Shown in pieces: positions 15,985 through 23,721 of a DNA stretch of 25,266 nucleotides (positions are counted from its first letter, which is position 1; each line of letters opens with the position of its first letter). This DNA comes from Bacillota bacterium (GTDB taxonomy: Bacteria; Bacillota; Clostridia; Lachnospirales; Lachnospiraceae). The position numbers and the translations under genes are program-made. A model generated the notes under the pieces. It searched no databases and was not told where the DNA came from. It was given only the letters and a program-made list of their open reading frames with translations. The stretch is from positions 1 to 25,266 of the forward strand of contig JAEZHX010000241.1 of the NCBI GenBank assembly GCA_023436765.1, read 5' to 3'.

Positions 15985-17226
15985 ATGTACTCTTTTGATG
16001 AAGTTAAGTCATTTGACCCCGAATTAGCCAATGCGATTTCCCTGGAGATCGGCAGGCAGAATGACCATATCGAACTGATTGCCTCAGAGAACTTTGTAAG
16101 CAAAGCTGTTATGGCAGCGATGGGAAGCCAGTTAACGAACAAATACGCGGAGGGGTATCCCGGCAAGAGATATTATGGCGGCTGCGAATATGTTGACATT
16201 GCAGAGAATCTTGCCATAGATCGCGCGAAGCAGTTATTTGGCTGCACCTATGCCAATGTACAGCCCCATTCCGGTGCACAGGCCAATATGGCTGTCTTTT
16301 TTGCACTGCTAAAGCCCGGTGATACAGTTATGGGAATGAACCTGGCCCATGGCGGACATCTGACCCATGGAAGCCCGGTAAATATGAGCGGAGCTTATTA
16401 CAAGATCGTTCCCTATGGTGTGGACGATCAGGGCTTCATCGATTACGAGGCACTTCGTAATATCGCTCTCGAAAACAAACCGAAATTAATCGTTGCAGGT
16501 GCCAGTGCCTATGCAAGAAAAATAGATTTTAAGAGATTCAGAGAGATCGCCGATGAAGTTGGCGCAATACTTATGGTGGATATGGCCCACATTGCAGGTC
16601 TGGTAGCAGCCGGTTATCATGAGAGCCCGATTCCTTACGCTCATGTAACTACAACGACCACTCATAAGACCTTAAGAGGACCCAGAGGAGGCATGATCCT
16701 CTCCAGTGCGGAGTTTGCAGAGGAGTATAAGCTGAATAAGGCCATCTTCCCCGGTATCCAGGGTGGACCTCTGATGCATGTGATTGCTGCGAAGGCAATC
16801 TGCTTCAAGGAAGCTCTCGATCCCAGCTTCAAGGATTATGCAAGAAGGATCATCGAGAACTCACAGGCTCTGGCCAAGGGTCTCATGAAGAGAGGCTTTC
16901 ATCTCGTATCCGGCGGTACCGATAATCACCTGATGCTGGTGGATCTCCAGAACATGAATGTAACCGGTAAGGATGCGGAGAAGCTTCTGGATGCAGCGAA
17001 CATCACCTGTAATAAGAACGCGATCCCGAATGATCCGGCATCTCCGTTTGTAACCAGCGGTATCCGTCTCGGCACGGCAGCTGTTACGACCAGAGGCCTG
17101 AATGCAGAGGATATGGATGTGGTAGCGGATGCTATTCATCTTCTGATCACCGATGTGAACGCTAATAAGGAAAAGGCGATGAGTATGGTTAAGACTCTTA
17201 CAGATAAATACCCGCTATACGAATAA
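15985..17226 (+). CDS. glyA: Serine hydroxymethyltransferase
   Basis: 413 residues from ATG 15985 (MYSFDEVKSF), behind GAAAGGAATGGAAGAAA; a TTG 24 bases upstream lies before this ribosome site and is rejected, and 413 matches the family. PLP enzyme converting serine and tetrahydrofolate into glycine and 5,10-methylenetetrahydrofolate, the main source of one-carbon units for purine and thymidylate synthesis. Signatures: ELIASENFVS, NKYAEGYPGKRYYGGCEYVD, NVQPHSGAQAN, LMVDMAHIAGLVAAG, and the PLP-binding Lys228 in TTTTHKTLRGPRGG. The C-terminal domain is complete. It has its own promoter and is closed by a strong terminator, so it is a single-gene unit although it follows the deo cluster by 120 bases. 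Confidence 0.97.
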   Translation: MYSFDEVKSFDPELANAISLEIGRQNDHIELIASENFVSKAVMAAMGSQLTNKYAEGYPGKRYYGGCEYVDIAENLAIDRAKQLFGCTYANVQPHSGAQANMAVFFALLKPGDTVMGMNLAHGGHLTHGSPVNMSGAYYKIVPYGVDDQGFIDYEALRNIALENKPKLIVAGASAYARKIDFKRFREIADEVGAILMVDMAHIAGLVAAGYHESPIPYAHVTTTTTHKTLRGPRGGMILSSAEFAEEYKLNKAIFPGIQGGPLMHVIAAKAICFKEALDPSFKDYARRIIENSQALAKGLMKRGFHLVSGGTDNHLMLVDLQNMNVTGKDAEKLLDAANITCNKNAIPNDPASPFVTSGIRLGTAAVTTRGLNAEDMDVVADAIHLLITDVNANKEKAMSMVKTLTDKYPLYE

Positions 17227-17242
17227 ACAGATTAATAATGCC

Positions 17243-17296
17243 CCTGCTTTGTGCCTCTTGTGATTATTCATGACGGAGGCATGGAGCAGGTTTTTT
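17243..17296 (+). terminator. glyA terminator
   Basis: CCTGCT (17243-17248) pairs with AGCAGG (17285-17290), extended by TGCCTC/GAGGCA (17252-17257 and 17276-17281), followed by TTTTTT (17291-17296). It begins 17 bases after the stop. Confidence 0.85.
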
Positions 17297-17378
17297 AATG
17301 GAGAAGTAACTGGGATTTATACTACTGGTAAGCTATAGCTAAATTTGTATTTCAATCTTTGGATGTTCGGACAGAGGA

Positions 17379-17403
17379 AAAGCCAACTTTTCAGTTGGCT
17401 TTA
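17379..17403 (+). terminator. Second hairpin downstream of glyA
   Basis: AAAGCCAACT (17379-17388), loop TTTC, AGTTGGCTTT (17393-17402). A 10-bp stem with A/T ends that could act on either strand; only a short T stretch follows. It may back up the glyA terminator. Confidence 0.55.
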
Positions 17404-17604
17404 TCTAGGGAGTTCATGAAATTTATTTAAATTTTTAGTAGATAGCAATGATGTGTTTCTCTTATGTAACCATCTTAACCTATAAATGTGTTCATATTTT
17501 AAACAAACCGTGAACGTTGTGTGAAGGTCATGATGAATGTATCCCAATTCAGGCTAAATATGGAAGACTAAATTCAATTTGATATGGAAGAAAGGAGGAA
17601 GGCT
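17404..17604. other. Non-coding stretch before the QueG-like gene
   Basis: AT-rich DNA without a coding frame or convincing paired elements. A weak -35-like TTGTGT (17517-17522) with TATCCC 17 bp later is the only promoter-like pair seen. Confidence 0.3.
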
Positions 17605-18336
17605 ATGAATCAAGAAATAGAAAAGCTGCTGCTTAATGAGGGGGCATCCATGGTCGGATTTGCGAAGGTGGAAGGCTTATATCAGGAGGTGGACCTGGAA
17701 GGACCGAGAAGTGAGGATTCTATCTCTGAGCCATATGAGATACCGGAGTATCCCTTTGGAATAGCGATTGCGCTGGCTTATCCGAAGGAGATTATCAGAG
17801 GCATCGGTGAACATCCGACTATGGAGTACTATGATGCCTATCACCGCCTGAATATGCACTTGGATGAATTGGCTCTCCGTTGTGCAGAGTACATAGAAAA
17901 GCAGGGCTACCATGCATTTCCACAGACCTTAGAGATGATAAAGGAATTCGGAATCTTCCGGACGATTCTTCCCCATAAGACAGTTGCAGTAAAGGCCGGC
18001 CTCGGATGGATCGGAAAGAGCGCTCTGTTCCTTACCGAAGCCTACGGTTCTGCGATCCGGTTAACCTCGGTGCTGACCGATGCACCGGTGGAGTATCCGA
18101 ATACGATCCTTCCACCTAAGTGCGGAAGCTGTATGTTATGTACGGAGGCTTGTCCCGGAGGGGCCATCTCAGGCCGTAACTGGAGTCCGGAGCTTGACCG
18201 GGATGAGTTCTTTGATGCTATGGCCTGCAGAAGGAAGGCAAGGGAAATTGCTGCCAAAGCCCTGAATAAGAAGATTACCTTATGCGGAAAATGCATTGAA
18301 GTATGTCCATATACGAAACAATATACGACAGCATAA
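17605..18336 (+). CDS. Short QueG-like protein with two [4Fe-4S] clusters
   Basis: 243 residues. I choose ATG 17605, 5 bases after GAAAGGAGGA; an in-frame ATG at 17584 lies before this ribosome site. It belongs to the COG1600/QueG group: the N-terminal part has FGIAIALAYPKEII and the cofactor-pocket motif PHKTVAVKAGLGWIGKSALFLTEAYGSAIRL. The C-terminal ferredoxin-like part has CGSCMLCTEACPGGAI, MAC and CGKCIEVCPYTKQY, eight cysteines in all, enough for two [4Fe-4S] clusters. True epoxyqueuosine reductases, which make queuosine in tRNA with cobalamin, are ~310-390 residues; this protein lacks the C-terminal HEAT-repeat part that helps bind tRNA. It may act on another substrate in electron transfer or reduction. 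No queuosine gene is adjacent, and the gene stands alone between terminators. Confidence 0.82.
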   Translation: MNQEIEKLLLNEGASMVGFAKVEGLYQEVDLEGPRSEDSISEPYEIPEYPFGIAIALAYPKEIIRGIGEHPTMEYYDAYHRLNMHLDELALRCAEYIEKQGYHAFPQTLEMIKEFGIFRTILPHKTVAVKAGLGWIGKSALFLTEAYGSAIRLTSVLTDAPVEYPNTILPPKCGSCMLCTEACPGGAISGRNWSPELDRDEFFDAMACRRKAREIAAKALNKKITLCGKCIEVCPYTKQYTTA

Positions 18337-18406
18337 CCGGGGAGAAGGCTCGGTTTATAAGCCTTACCCCGGTGCAAAGCCCTGTAAATAACTACAGGTT
18401 ATTATT
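18336..18406 (+). terminator. Two hairpins after the QueG-like gene
   Basis: First: ACCGGGG with AAGGC pairing with GCCTT and CCCCGGT (18336-18373), starting on the last base of the stop codon, with no T-tract. Second: CCTGTA-AATAAC-TACAGG (18381-18398), followed by TTATTATT. Together they probably end the transcript. Confidence 0.5.
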
Positions 18407-18425
18407 AGTCCATAACATAAATACA

Positions 18426-18477
18426 GTATCCGGTAACGCCCATGCTTAACCTACTGCATATGGGAGCTACCGGATAC
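18426..18477 (-). terminator. Hairpin after the UvrA-family gene
   Basis: GTATCCGGTA (18426-18435) pairs with TACCGGATAC (18468-18477); CCCA/TGGG (18439-18442 and 18461-18464) continue the stem beyond a 3x3 internal loop. On the minus strand it begins 3 bases after the uvrA stop and is followed by TGTATTTATG, a poor T-tract. Confidence 0.55.
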
Positions 18478-18480
18478 AGA

Positions 18481-21351
18481 CTAAATCAAAACCTCTTGCA
18501 GGAATTTCCCGGTATAGGATTCCGGTACCTTTACGACCTGCTCCGGGGTACCTTCCGCTACAATGTATCCACCCTTATTACCTCCCTCAGGACCCAAATC
18601 AATGATGTAGTCGGCAGACTTGATCACATCCAGGTGGTGTTCAATGACGATCACGGAGTGACCTTGATCCACCAGCTTATTCAGGCAGTCCAGAAGCTTG
18701 GCGATATCCGACAGATGAAGGCCGGTCGTGGGTTCATCCAGAATATACAGGTTATGTGCTCCCTTCTTGATCTTCGCCAGCTCATAGGCCAGCTTCACTC
18801 GCTGTGCTTCCCCTCCGGAGAGAGTAGTGGAGCTTTGTCCAAGACACAGATAACCAAGACCCAGCTCATTCATGATGCCTAGCTTATGCTTAAGATAGGT
18901 GTGCTCCTTAAAGAAAACGAGTGCTTCCTCCACGGTCATCTCCAGAATATCTGAGATGCTCTTCCCGCGGTATTTGACCTCCAAACCTTCCTCAGAGAAG
19001 CGTCTTCCCTTACACATCGGACAGATAGTTTCGATATCTGCCATGAATTGAAGATCGGTTACTATAATTCCGTCACCCTGGCAGTGCTCGCAGCGACAGC
19101 CGTTGGCATGAGTCAGAGAGAAGTCCAGGAAGGTATAGCCACGATCTATGGCCTTCGGTTGAGCAGCAAATAGCTCTCTGATCTTATCATAGATCCCGAT
19201 ATAGGTGGCCGGGTTGGATTTCGAGTTCCTGCCGATCGGAGACTGATCGATGTTAATCACATTATTGATTAGCTCCGAGCCGAAGAGAAAGTCATGGACT
19301 CCCGGAACGATACGGGCGCCGGTCTTATCGATCTTCAGCTGCTTATAGAGGATCTCATTGATCAGAGAACTCTTGCCTGAGCCGGATACGCCGGTGATAC
19401 ATAGGAATACACCAAGGGGGATATCCAGGTCCACATTCTTCAGGTTATTTTCTCTGGCGCCCTGGATGGATAGAAATTCATCACCCAGCTTTCTGCGCTG
19501 CTTCGGAATGGGAATGGAAGCCTTCCCGGACAGATATTGTCCTGTGACAGAGGTTTCCTCCCCCATAATATCTTCAAGGGAACCGCTGGCCACGACATTT
19601 CCTCCGTGGATACCGGGGCCGGGACCAATCTCTATGATATGGTCCGCATTCCGTATCGTTTCCAGATCATGCTCCACGACAATCACGGTATTGCCGATGT
19701 CTCTGAGCTTCTTCATAGTCTCGATTACCTTGCCGGAATCCCTTGGATGAAGACCAATGCTCGGTTCATCCATGACATAGAGCATGCCCATCAGCTCGCT
19801 GCTGATCTGGGTGGACATCTTAATCCTCTGCATCTCACCACCGGAGATACTGTCACTTCTTCTGCCGAGGTTGATGTAATGAAGACCGATATCAATTAAT
19901 AGCTTAATCCGAGTGGATAACTCCCGCACAATCGTAGCAGCAACCTCACGGTTCTTCTCTTCGAAGGTCAGGGCTTCGATAAAAGTAAGAAGCTCCGGCA
20001 ACTGCATTTTACTCAGTTCATCTATACTTTTACCACCGACGGTGACCTGAAGACGCTGCTTCTTAAGTCTGGCCCCATGACATTCCGGACAGATTTTCTC
20101 GATCATGCATTCCTTGATGAACGAAGGCTCGAAGGCTTCCGTCGTGGAGGTTCTTCGGATGTAGGAGCGGTACCAGTGTTCAAATTCATGGACAAAACCG
20201 CCGAAGGGTACGTCCCTGCCGACGATCCAGTTGCGCTTCTTGGAGTCCGGTGGTTGGATCATCTTTACCGGTTCCCCCTTCGATCCATAGAACAAGAGCT
20301 CATGAATTTCATTCGGTAGCTCATTGAACGGGGTATCCAGGCTGAAGTCATATTGCTGGGACAGACTGTAGAGCATGACGCCCCGATAGCTGTCCTTCCC
20401 ATTGAGGTTATAAACCGTATTCTTCAGTGCCCCGCGATTGATGCTTTTCTCCGGAGCTACGACCAAGAACCGTGGTTCGACGACATAGGACATCCCTACA
20501 CCGAGGCAGGTGTGGCAGGCACTGACAGGAGTATTGAAGGAGAAATGGAAGGGCTGCATCTCACAAAGGAAGGTATGATGAATCGGACATGCAAAGCCCT
20601 CATAAAAGGAAGCAGGTGCGCCGCCCACGACCTCCACCTGTACCATGAAATCCTCCTCCAATGCAAGCATGGAGGCTTCGATGGATTTCGTCAGTTGGAT
20701 GTAGGAATCACTCTTGAGGGTAAAGCGATCTATAATAAGCTCTATATGATAGGCTTTTGCTTCATTCAGCTCCCGCTTATCCGACAGAGAGAAGGGTTCT
20801 CCATCCACCAACAGCTTCTTAAAGCCTTTCTCCCTCAGACTCTGGAACGTATAGTTATAATCCTCCCCGAAGACCTTATACACCGGTGATCGAAGCTCTA
20901 TTACCGTGCCGTTAAGCAGGGTACAGATATGCTCGGCAATCTGTGCGGGAGAAAGCTGCTCCAGCGGATGATCACAGGCAGGACATCTGCCGACACCGGC
21001 TGTTGAATACAGGAGTCTCAGGTAATCGTTGATATCAGTAACGGTGCCGACAGTGGACCGTGGATTATTGTTACTTTTTTTCTGCTCGATGGCTATGACC
21101 GGGGACAAGCCACGGACATAATCCACCTTTGCTTTTTTCAGCTGACTGATACGGCTCTTAGCAAAGTTTGAGATTGAGTCCAGGAAGCGCCTCTGACCCT
21201 CCCCATACAGGACATCAAAGGCAAGGGACGACTTACCGGAGCCGGAGACCCCGGTGATTACGGTCAGCTTATCTCTGGGGATATCGACTGAGATGTTTTT
21301 TAAGTTATTTTGTTTTGCACCGGAGATCTCGATGCTGGAACGCACGGACAT
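18481..21351 (-). CDS. uvrA: UvrA-family excinuclease ATPase (probable paralogue)
   Basis: 956 residues, ATG behind GAGAGGAG. Tandem ABC ATPase that scans DNA for lesions in nucleotide excision repair. Domain order: Walker A GVSGSGKSS (34-42), signature SISGGEMQR (~500) with DEPSIGLHPRD, a second Walker A near 655, a C-terminal zinc finger CRCEHCQGDG..CPMCKGRRF (~750-785), and signature LSGGEAQR (~842) with DEPTTGLH. The region that contacts UvrB in canonical UvrA seems to be present (GFKKLLVDGEPFSL..IIDRFTL). The first zinc module reads CPIH..CHTC instead of the usual CPxC..CPxC, a possible C2HC site. The N-terminal sequence SNFAKSRISQLKKAKVDYVRG differs from the usual SAYARQFLGQM region, which points to a UvrA paralogue rather than the uvrBA housekeeping copy. 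No uvrB is adjacent. It lies downstream of a nucleotidyltransferase gene on the same strand. Confidence 0.9.
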   Translation of the reverse strand: MSVRSSIEISGAKQNNLKNISVDIPRDKLTVITGVSGSGKSSLAFDVLYGEGQRRFLDSISNFAKSRISQLKKAKVDYVRGLSPVIAIEQKKSNNNPRSTVGTVTDINDYLRLLYSTAGVGRCPACDHPLEQLSPAQIAEHICTLLNGTVIELRSPVYKVFGEDYNYTFQSLREKGFKKLLVDGEPFSLSDKRELNEAKAYHIELIIDRFTLKSDSYIQLTKSIEASMLALEEDFMVQVEVVGGAPASFYEGFACPIHHTFLCEMQPFHFSFNTPVSACHTCLGVGMSYVVEPRFLVVAPEKSINRGALKNTVYNLNGKDSYRGVMLYSLSQQYDFSLDTPFNELPNEIHELLFYGSKGEPVKMIQPPDSKKRNWIVGRDVPFGGFVHEFEHWYRSYIRRTSTTEAFEPSFIKECMIEKICPECHGARLKKQRLQVTVGGKSIDELSKMQLPELLTFIEALTFEEKNREVAATIVRELSTRIKLLIDIGLHYINLGRRSDSISGGEMQRIKMSTQISSELMGMLYVMDEPSIGLHPRDSGKVIETMKKLRDIGNTVIVVEHDLETIRNADHIIEIGPGPGIHGGNVVASGSLEDIMGEETSVTGQYLSGKASIPIPKQRRKLGDEFLSIQGARENNLKNVDLDIPLGVFLCITGVSGSGKSSLINEILYKQLKIDKTGARIVPGVHDFLFGSELINNVINIDQSPIGRNSKSNPATYIGIYDKIRELFAAQPKAIDRGYTFLDFSLTHANGCRCEHCQGDGIIVTDLQFMADIETICPMCKGRRFSEEGLEVKYRGKSISDILEMTVEEALVFFKEHTYLKHKLGIMNELGLGYLCLGQSSTTLSGGEAQRVKLAYELAKIKKGAHNLYILDEPTTGLHLSDIAKLLDCLNKLVDQGHSVIVIEHHLDVIKSADYIIDLGPEGGNKGGYIVAEGTPEQVVKVPESYTGKFLQEVLI

Positions 21352-21377
21352 ATGATTACTCCTCTCTATCAGATATA

Positions 21378-21437
21378 AGTTCTGAACTGCGCTTACCTGT
21401 ACGGATATAGGTGGTACAACGCAAGCGCGTAGGAACT
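21378..21437 (-). ncRNA. Structured leader upstream of the UvrA-family gene
   Basis: AGTTC (21378-21382) pairs with GAACT (21433-21437), GCGCTT (21389-21394) with AAGCGC (21423-21428), and ACCT (21395-21398) with AGGT (21409-21412). On the minus strand the fold ends 26 bases before the start codon. It may be a terminator-like or attenuating structure; no T-tract follows. Confidence 0.35.
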
Positions 21438-21477
21438 TAGTAACGGTTACAATACATTACGCAGAATTCTAGTTATT

Positions 21478-22392
21478 CTAGGGAATGTAGAGATAGCCGA
21501 TTTCCTCCACGGCCTTCTTGCCTCGGGGTGTGATACGTATGGTCTGAGAAACCTTCGCCAGAACCCCCTGTTCTGCAAGATAGTCAAAAAGACTGATGAT
21601 ATAATGACCTTCTGTATGAAAATACTTTGCTAACATGGTTACGGTCTTCAGCTCCTGATCCTTCATATATTCAAGTACCGGCTGCTTGATGACATCGAGA
21701 TGCTGCTTCATATAGTCATCGATGCCAACGATCAGGGACTTCAGCTCTTCCTCTGAATATAGCCCAGACATTGCCTTCTGATAATAAGGAGTGATGAGCT
21801 CCGGGTTGAGCTTCAGGGCCTGATGGATCACCTCTCTGGTCGGGGGATCTCCCTGCAGTGATACTTCGATCCTGGCCATACTTTCTACCGCTCCCAGAAG
21901 ATAATACTGGGTATATACAGGATCTTTCTTAACTGTGAGCCATTTCGTCGCCTTCTCATAGGCATAAAGCAGATTGCACGTATCATAGAAAACATTCAGA
22001 GCAATATCATCACTGCCGATCATTTTCTGCTCTTCAAAGTATTCATTGAAGCTGTCGTCCGTAGAGTATACGATCTGACCCTTAGCATAATAAGCTTGCT
22101 GAAAGGAACCGCCGGTTGAGCGCTCCATAAAACGCTTGAAGGAGCTTCTCGTTGCGATACTGACATTGATTGTGATATCATCTTCGATGATGCAGTAGGA
22201 ATCATTTTTAATCATCTGATCACGGACCACTACGGTCATATCGATATCACTCTTTTCCCAGACCTGATCATAAGCAAGACTTCCGCATATGATAACTGCC
22301 ACGATATTCGGATCGGTCTTAATCTTGTCAATAAAGCTCTGGGCAGCTTCCAGGTATCTCTCCCTCAAAGTAGGCTGTAAGTCTTTATCCAT
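21478..22392 (-). CDS. MNT-type nucleotidyltransferase with C-terminal winged-helix-like region
   Basis: 304 residues from ATG 22392, behind AAAGGATGAGGAA; a TTG start 21 bases upstream lies before this ribosome site. The N-terminal nucleotidyltransferase fold has GSLAYDQVWEKSDIDM: the Gly37-Ser38 motif and the metal ligands Asp49 and Asp51. A third acidic ligand is probably in the following strand (CIIEDDITINVSI). The middle is helical. The last ~70 residues (LAKYFHTEGHYIISLFDYLAEQGVLAKVSQTIRITPRGKKAVEEIGYL) read as a winged helix with a wing hairpin. This architecture occurs in the broad family that includes antibiotic-adenylylating enzymes and MNT antitoxin-type proteins; no HEPN partner gene is next to it. 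The substrate is unknown. The promoter lies in the divergent region with the AraC gene, and uvrA follows 126 bases downstream. Confidence 0.85.
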   Translation of the reverse strand: MDKDLQPTLRERYLEAAQSFIDKIKTDPNIVAVIICGSLAYDQVWEKSDIDMTVVVRDQMIKNDSYCIIEDDITINVSIATRSSFKRFMERSTGGSFQQAYYAKGQIVYSTDDSFNEYFEEQKMIGSDDIALNVFYDTCNLLYAYEKATKWLTVKKDPVYTQYYLLGAVESMARIEVSLQGDPPTREVIHQALKLNPELITPYYQKAMSGLYSEEELKSLIVGIDDYMKQHLDVIKQPVLEYMKDQELKTVTMLAKYFHTEGHYIISLFDYLAEQGVLAKVSQTIRITPRGKKAVEEIGYLYIP

Positions 22393-22422
22393 TTCCTCAT
22401 CCTTTCCACACAATAGTGAACA

Positions 22423-22472
22423 GCAGCATCATGCTGCGACCGGAGAACGAAGGCCGGAACGGCTTCAGCATG
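22423..22472 (-). promoter_or_regulatory. Leader with two mutually exclusive hairpins
   Basis: On the minus strand CATGCTG (22472-22466) can pair with CAGCATG (22434-22428 region), enclosing CCGG/CCGG. The same segment can instead pair with the next ATGCTGC, forming GCAGCA-TCA-TGCTGC (22437-22423). The two folds cannot coexist. The element spans the start of the predicted nucleotidyltransferase message. Confidence 0.4.
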
Positions 22473-22481
22473 AATGGTACT

Positions 22482-22487
22482 ATTATA
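22482..22487 (-). promoter_or_regulatory. -10 of the nucleotidyltransferase gene
   Basis: A consensus TATAAT on the minus strand. At the -35 position (~22505-22510) there is only CCTGTA, part of an 18-bp direct repeat. This suggests an activator-dependent promoter. Confidence 0.5.
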
Positions 22488-22505
22488 CCTTTCAGGAATA
22501 AGAAT

Positions 22506-22554
22506 ACAGGACAGAAATTGCTATATCCTGGATAAAACAGGACAAAAATTGCTA
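22506..22554. repeat. 18-bp direct repeats, 31 bp apart
   Basis: ACAGGACAGAAATTGCTA (22506-22523) and ACAGGACAAAAATTGCTA (22537-22554) differ at one base. Their 31-bp period is close to three helical turns, placing both on the same face of the DNA, as expected for a tandem-binding activator such as an AraC or response-regulator protein. Confidence 0.75.
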
Positions 22555-22599
22555 AGATGAGTTAATTGTTAAATTATTCCGTGCAAAGGTACTACCTTA

Positions 22600-22608
22600 T
22601 GTTATAAT
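22600..22608 (+). promoter_or_regulatory. Extended -10 promoter towards the AraC gene
   Basis: TGTTATAAT is a perfect extended -10; the -35 position is poor (CGTGCA). The start near 22615 would give a ~190-base leader before ATG 22805. The leader holds a tandem 8-bp repeat ATGGCAAT (22630-22645); no known riboswitch was recognised in it. Confidence 0.45.
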
Positions 22609-22804
22609 ATTTGAGAAAACCAGCTGACAATGGCAATATGGCAATACGACAGACCTGCGAAAAATATGTATGATACGGTAAGGCTTGACTTAAGTTGTGA
22701 TAGCTACGATATGTTGGGAACGCATGAGCTTTAGGCATGAGATCAAATAAGTATGCAGGAATGATTTTGCAGAAGCGATGCGGGAGAAAATTTCAGGGGG
22801 CTGC

Positions 22805-23695
22805 ATGGACAATTATCTGTTGGAGATAATCAAGAAAACAACGGAATATATCGAGAACAATCTGCTGAATGATTTGGATCTGGATAACATTTCGGAGAAT
22901 GTCAACCTTTCCAAGTTTCATCTCTTAAGGATCTGGAAGGGTGCCACCGCGACAGGACTGATGGAATATGTCAGAAGGAGAAGGATCGCTCAGTCCTTAG
23001 GTGATCTGATCAATCACAATATCAGCATTGAATTCATCGCTTCGAAGTATTGCCTGGGGTGGGAGAGGACCTATCAAAGGGTTTTCAAGGAGGAATATAA
23101 TATTACTCCGGCTAAGTGGAGGAGAAATCCCTGTCCCCTCAATATACTGGACAGATTCAATGCGGACTTCATGAACTGCTCCGGTGACGGTCTGGTATTC
23201 TTTAAATCCATCACCGTATTGCCTGCCTTTTCTATCGCCGGAGTCGAATATCGGGTTGATATAGAGGAGAACGCAAGAGAGCTCACGGCGAATAAGCTTG
23301 GAGTGGATTTCTTCTATTATAAAAGGCCGGAGGTAATTAATCCGGTGGATAAGGACATCTACATCGGCTTCACGACCGTGCCGAAGAAGCCCGGTGCCTA
23401 TACCTGCTATCAGCCCTCGGTAAAGATCAACCAGAACAGCATCGTAGGTCCGAATATGACAGTGAAGCACATCAGGCCTCACAAGTACGGAGTATTTACC
23501 TATATGGGTCCCCATCGTCCGGAGGAGCTCTCTGCAGATAAACTGAAAGGCCTCTGGCAGTTCGTAAACGATCACTGGATTCCTACCGTGGAGTTTCATC
23601 TGCCCGAGAAATTTCACTTTGAACATATTAACTATGCGAGGTGTAACAAGAGCTATTGCGAATGCGATCTTTATTACCCGATCTCGGTGCTATAG
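22805..23695 (+). CDS. AraC-family regulator with GyrI-like effector domain
   Basis: 296 residues from ATG 22805, behind TCAGGGGGCTGC; an ATG 27 bases upstream has no ribosome site. DNA-binding domain first: two helix-turn-helix units in residues ~5-105 (LDLDNISENVNLSKFHLLRIWKG, and ISIEFIASKYCLGWERTYQRVFKEEYNITPAKWRR), an order typical of the Rob/BmrR-like subgroup rather than classical AraC. The C-terminal ~170 residues match the GyrI-like/AraC effector-binding fold (FKSITVLPAFSIAGVEYRVD; HKYGVFTYMGPHRP; FHFEHINYARCNKSYCECDLYYPI). Proteins of this layout usually sense hydrophobic cations or drugs and activate efflux or repair genes. The divergent gene with direct repeats at its promoter is a natural candidate target, as is the zinc-ribbon gene 26 bases downstream. 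Confidence 0.9.
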   Translation: MDNYLLEIIKKTTEYIENNLLNDLDLDNISENVNLSKFHLLRIWKGATATGLMEYVRRRRIAQSLGDLINHNISIEFIASKYCLGWERTYQRVFKEEYNITPAKWRRNPCPLNILDRFNADFMNCSGDGLVFFKSITVLPAFSIAGVEYRVDIEENARELTANKLGVDFFYYKRPEVINPVDKDIYIGFTTVPKKPGAYTCYQPSVKINQNSIVGPNMTVKHIRPHKYGVFTYMGPHRPEELSADKLKGLWQFVNDHWIPTVEFHLPEKFHFEHINYARCNKSYCECDLYYPISVL

Positions 23696-23721
23696 TAAGC
23701 TTAAGAGGGGAGTTATGGAGA

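Noticed and set aside
18442..20889. Several open frames on the + strand opposite the UvrA-family gene (up to 178 codons)
   Set aside because: They lack ribosome sites, have no recognisable domains, and are mirror frames of a well supported 956-residue protein.
21378..21437. tRNA-like fold near the uvrA start
   Set aside because: Arm lengths and the T-loop and anticodon-loop consensus do not fit a tRNA.
21478..22392. MNT/HEPN toxin-antitoxin pair
   Set aside because: The protein is longer than MNT antitoxins, and the adjacent genes are UvrA and AraC; no HEPN-type small gene is next to it.
23656..23721. Upstream in-frame extension of the zinc-ribbon gene overlapping the AraC gene
   Set aside because: No ribosome site precedes that start, whereas GAGGGGAG precedes ATG 23722 and the zinc ribbon begins immediately after it.
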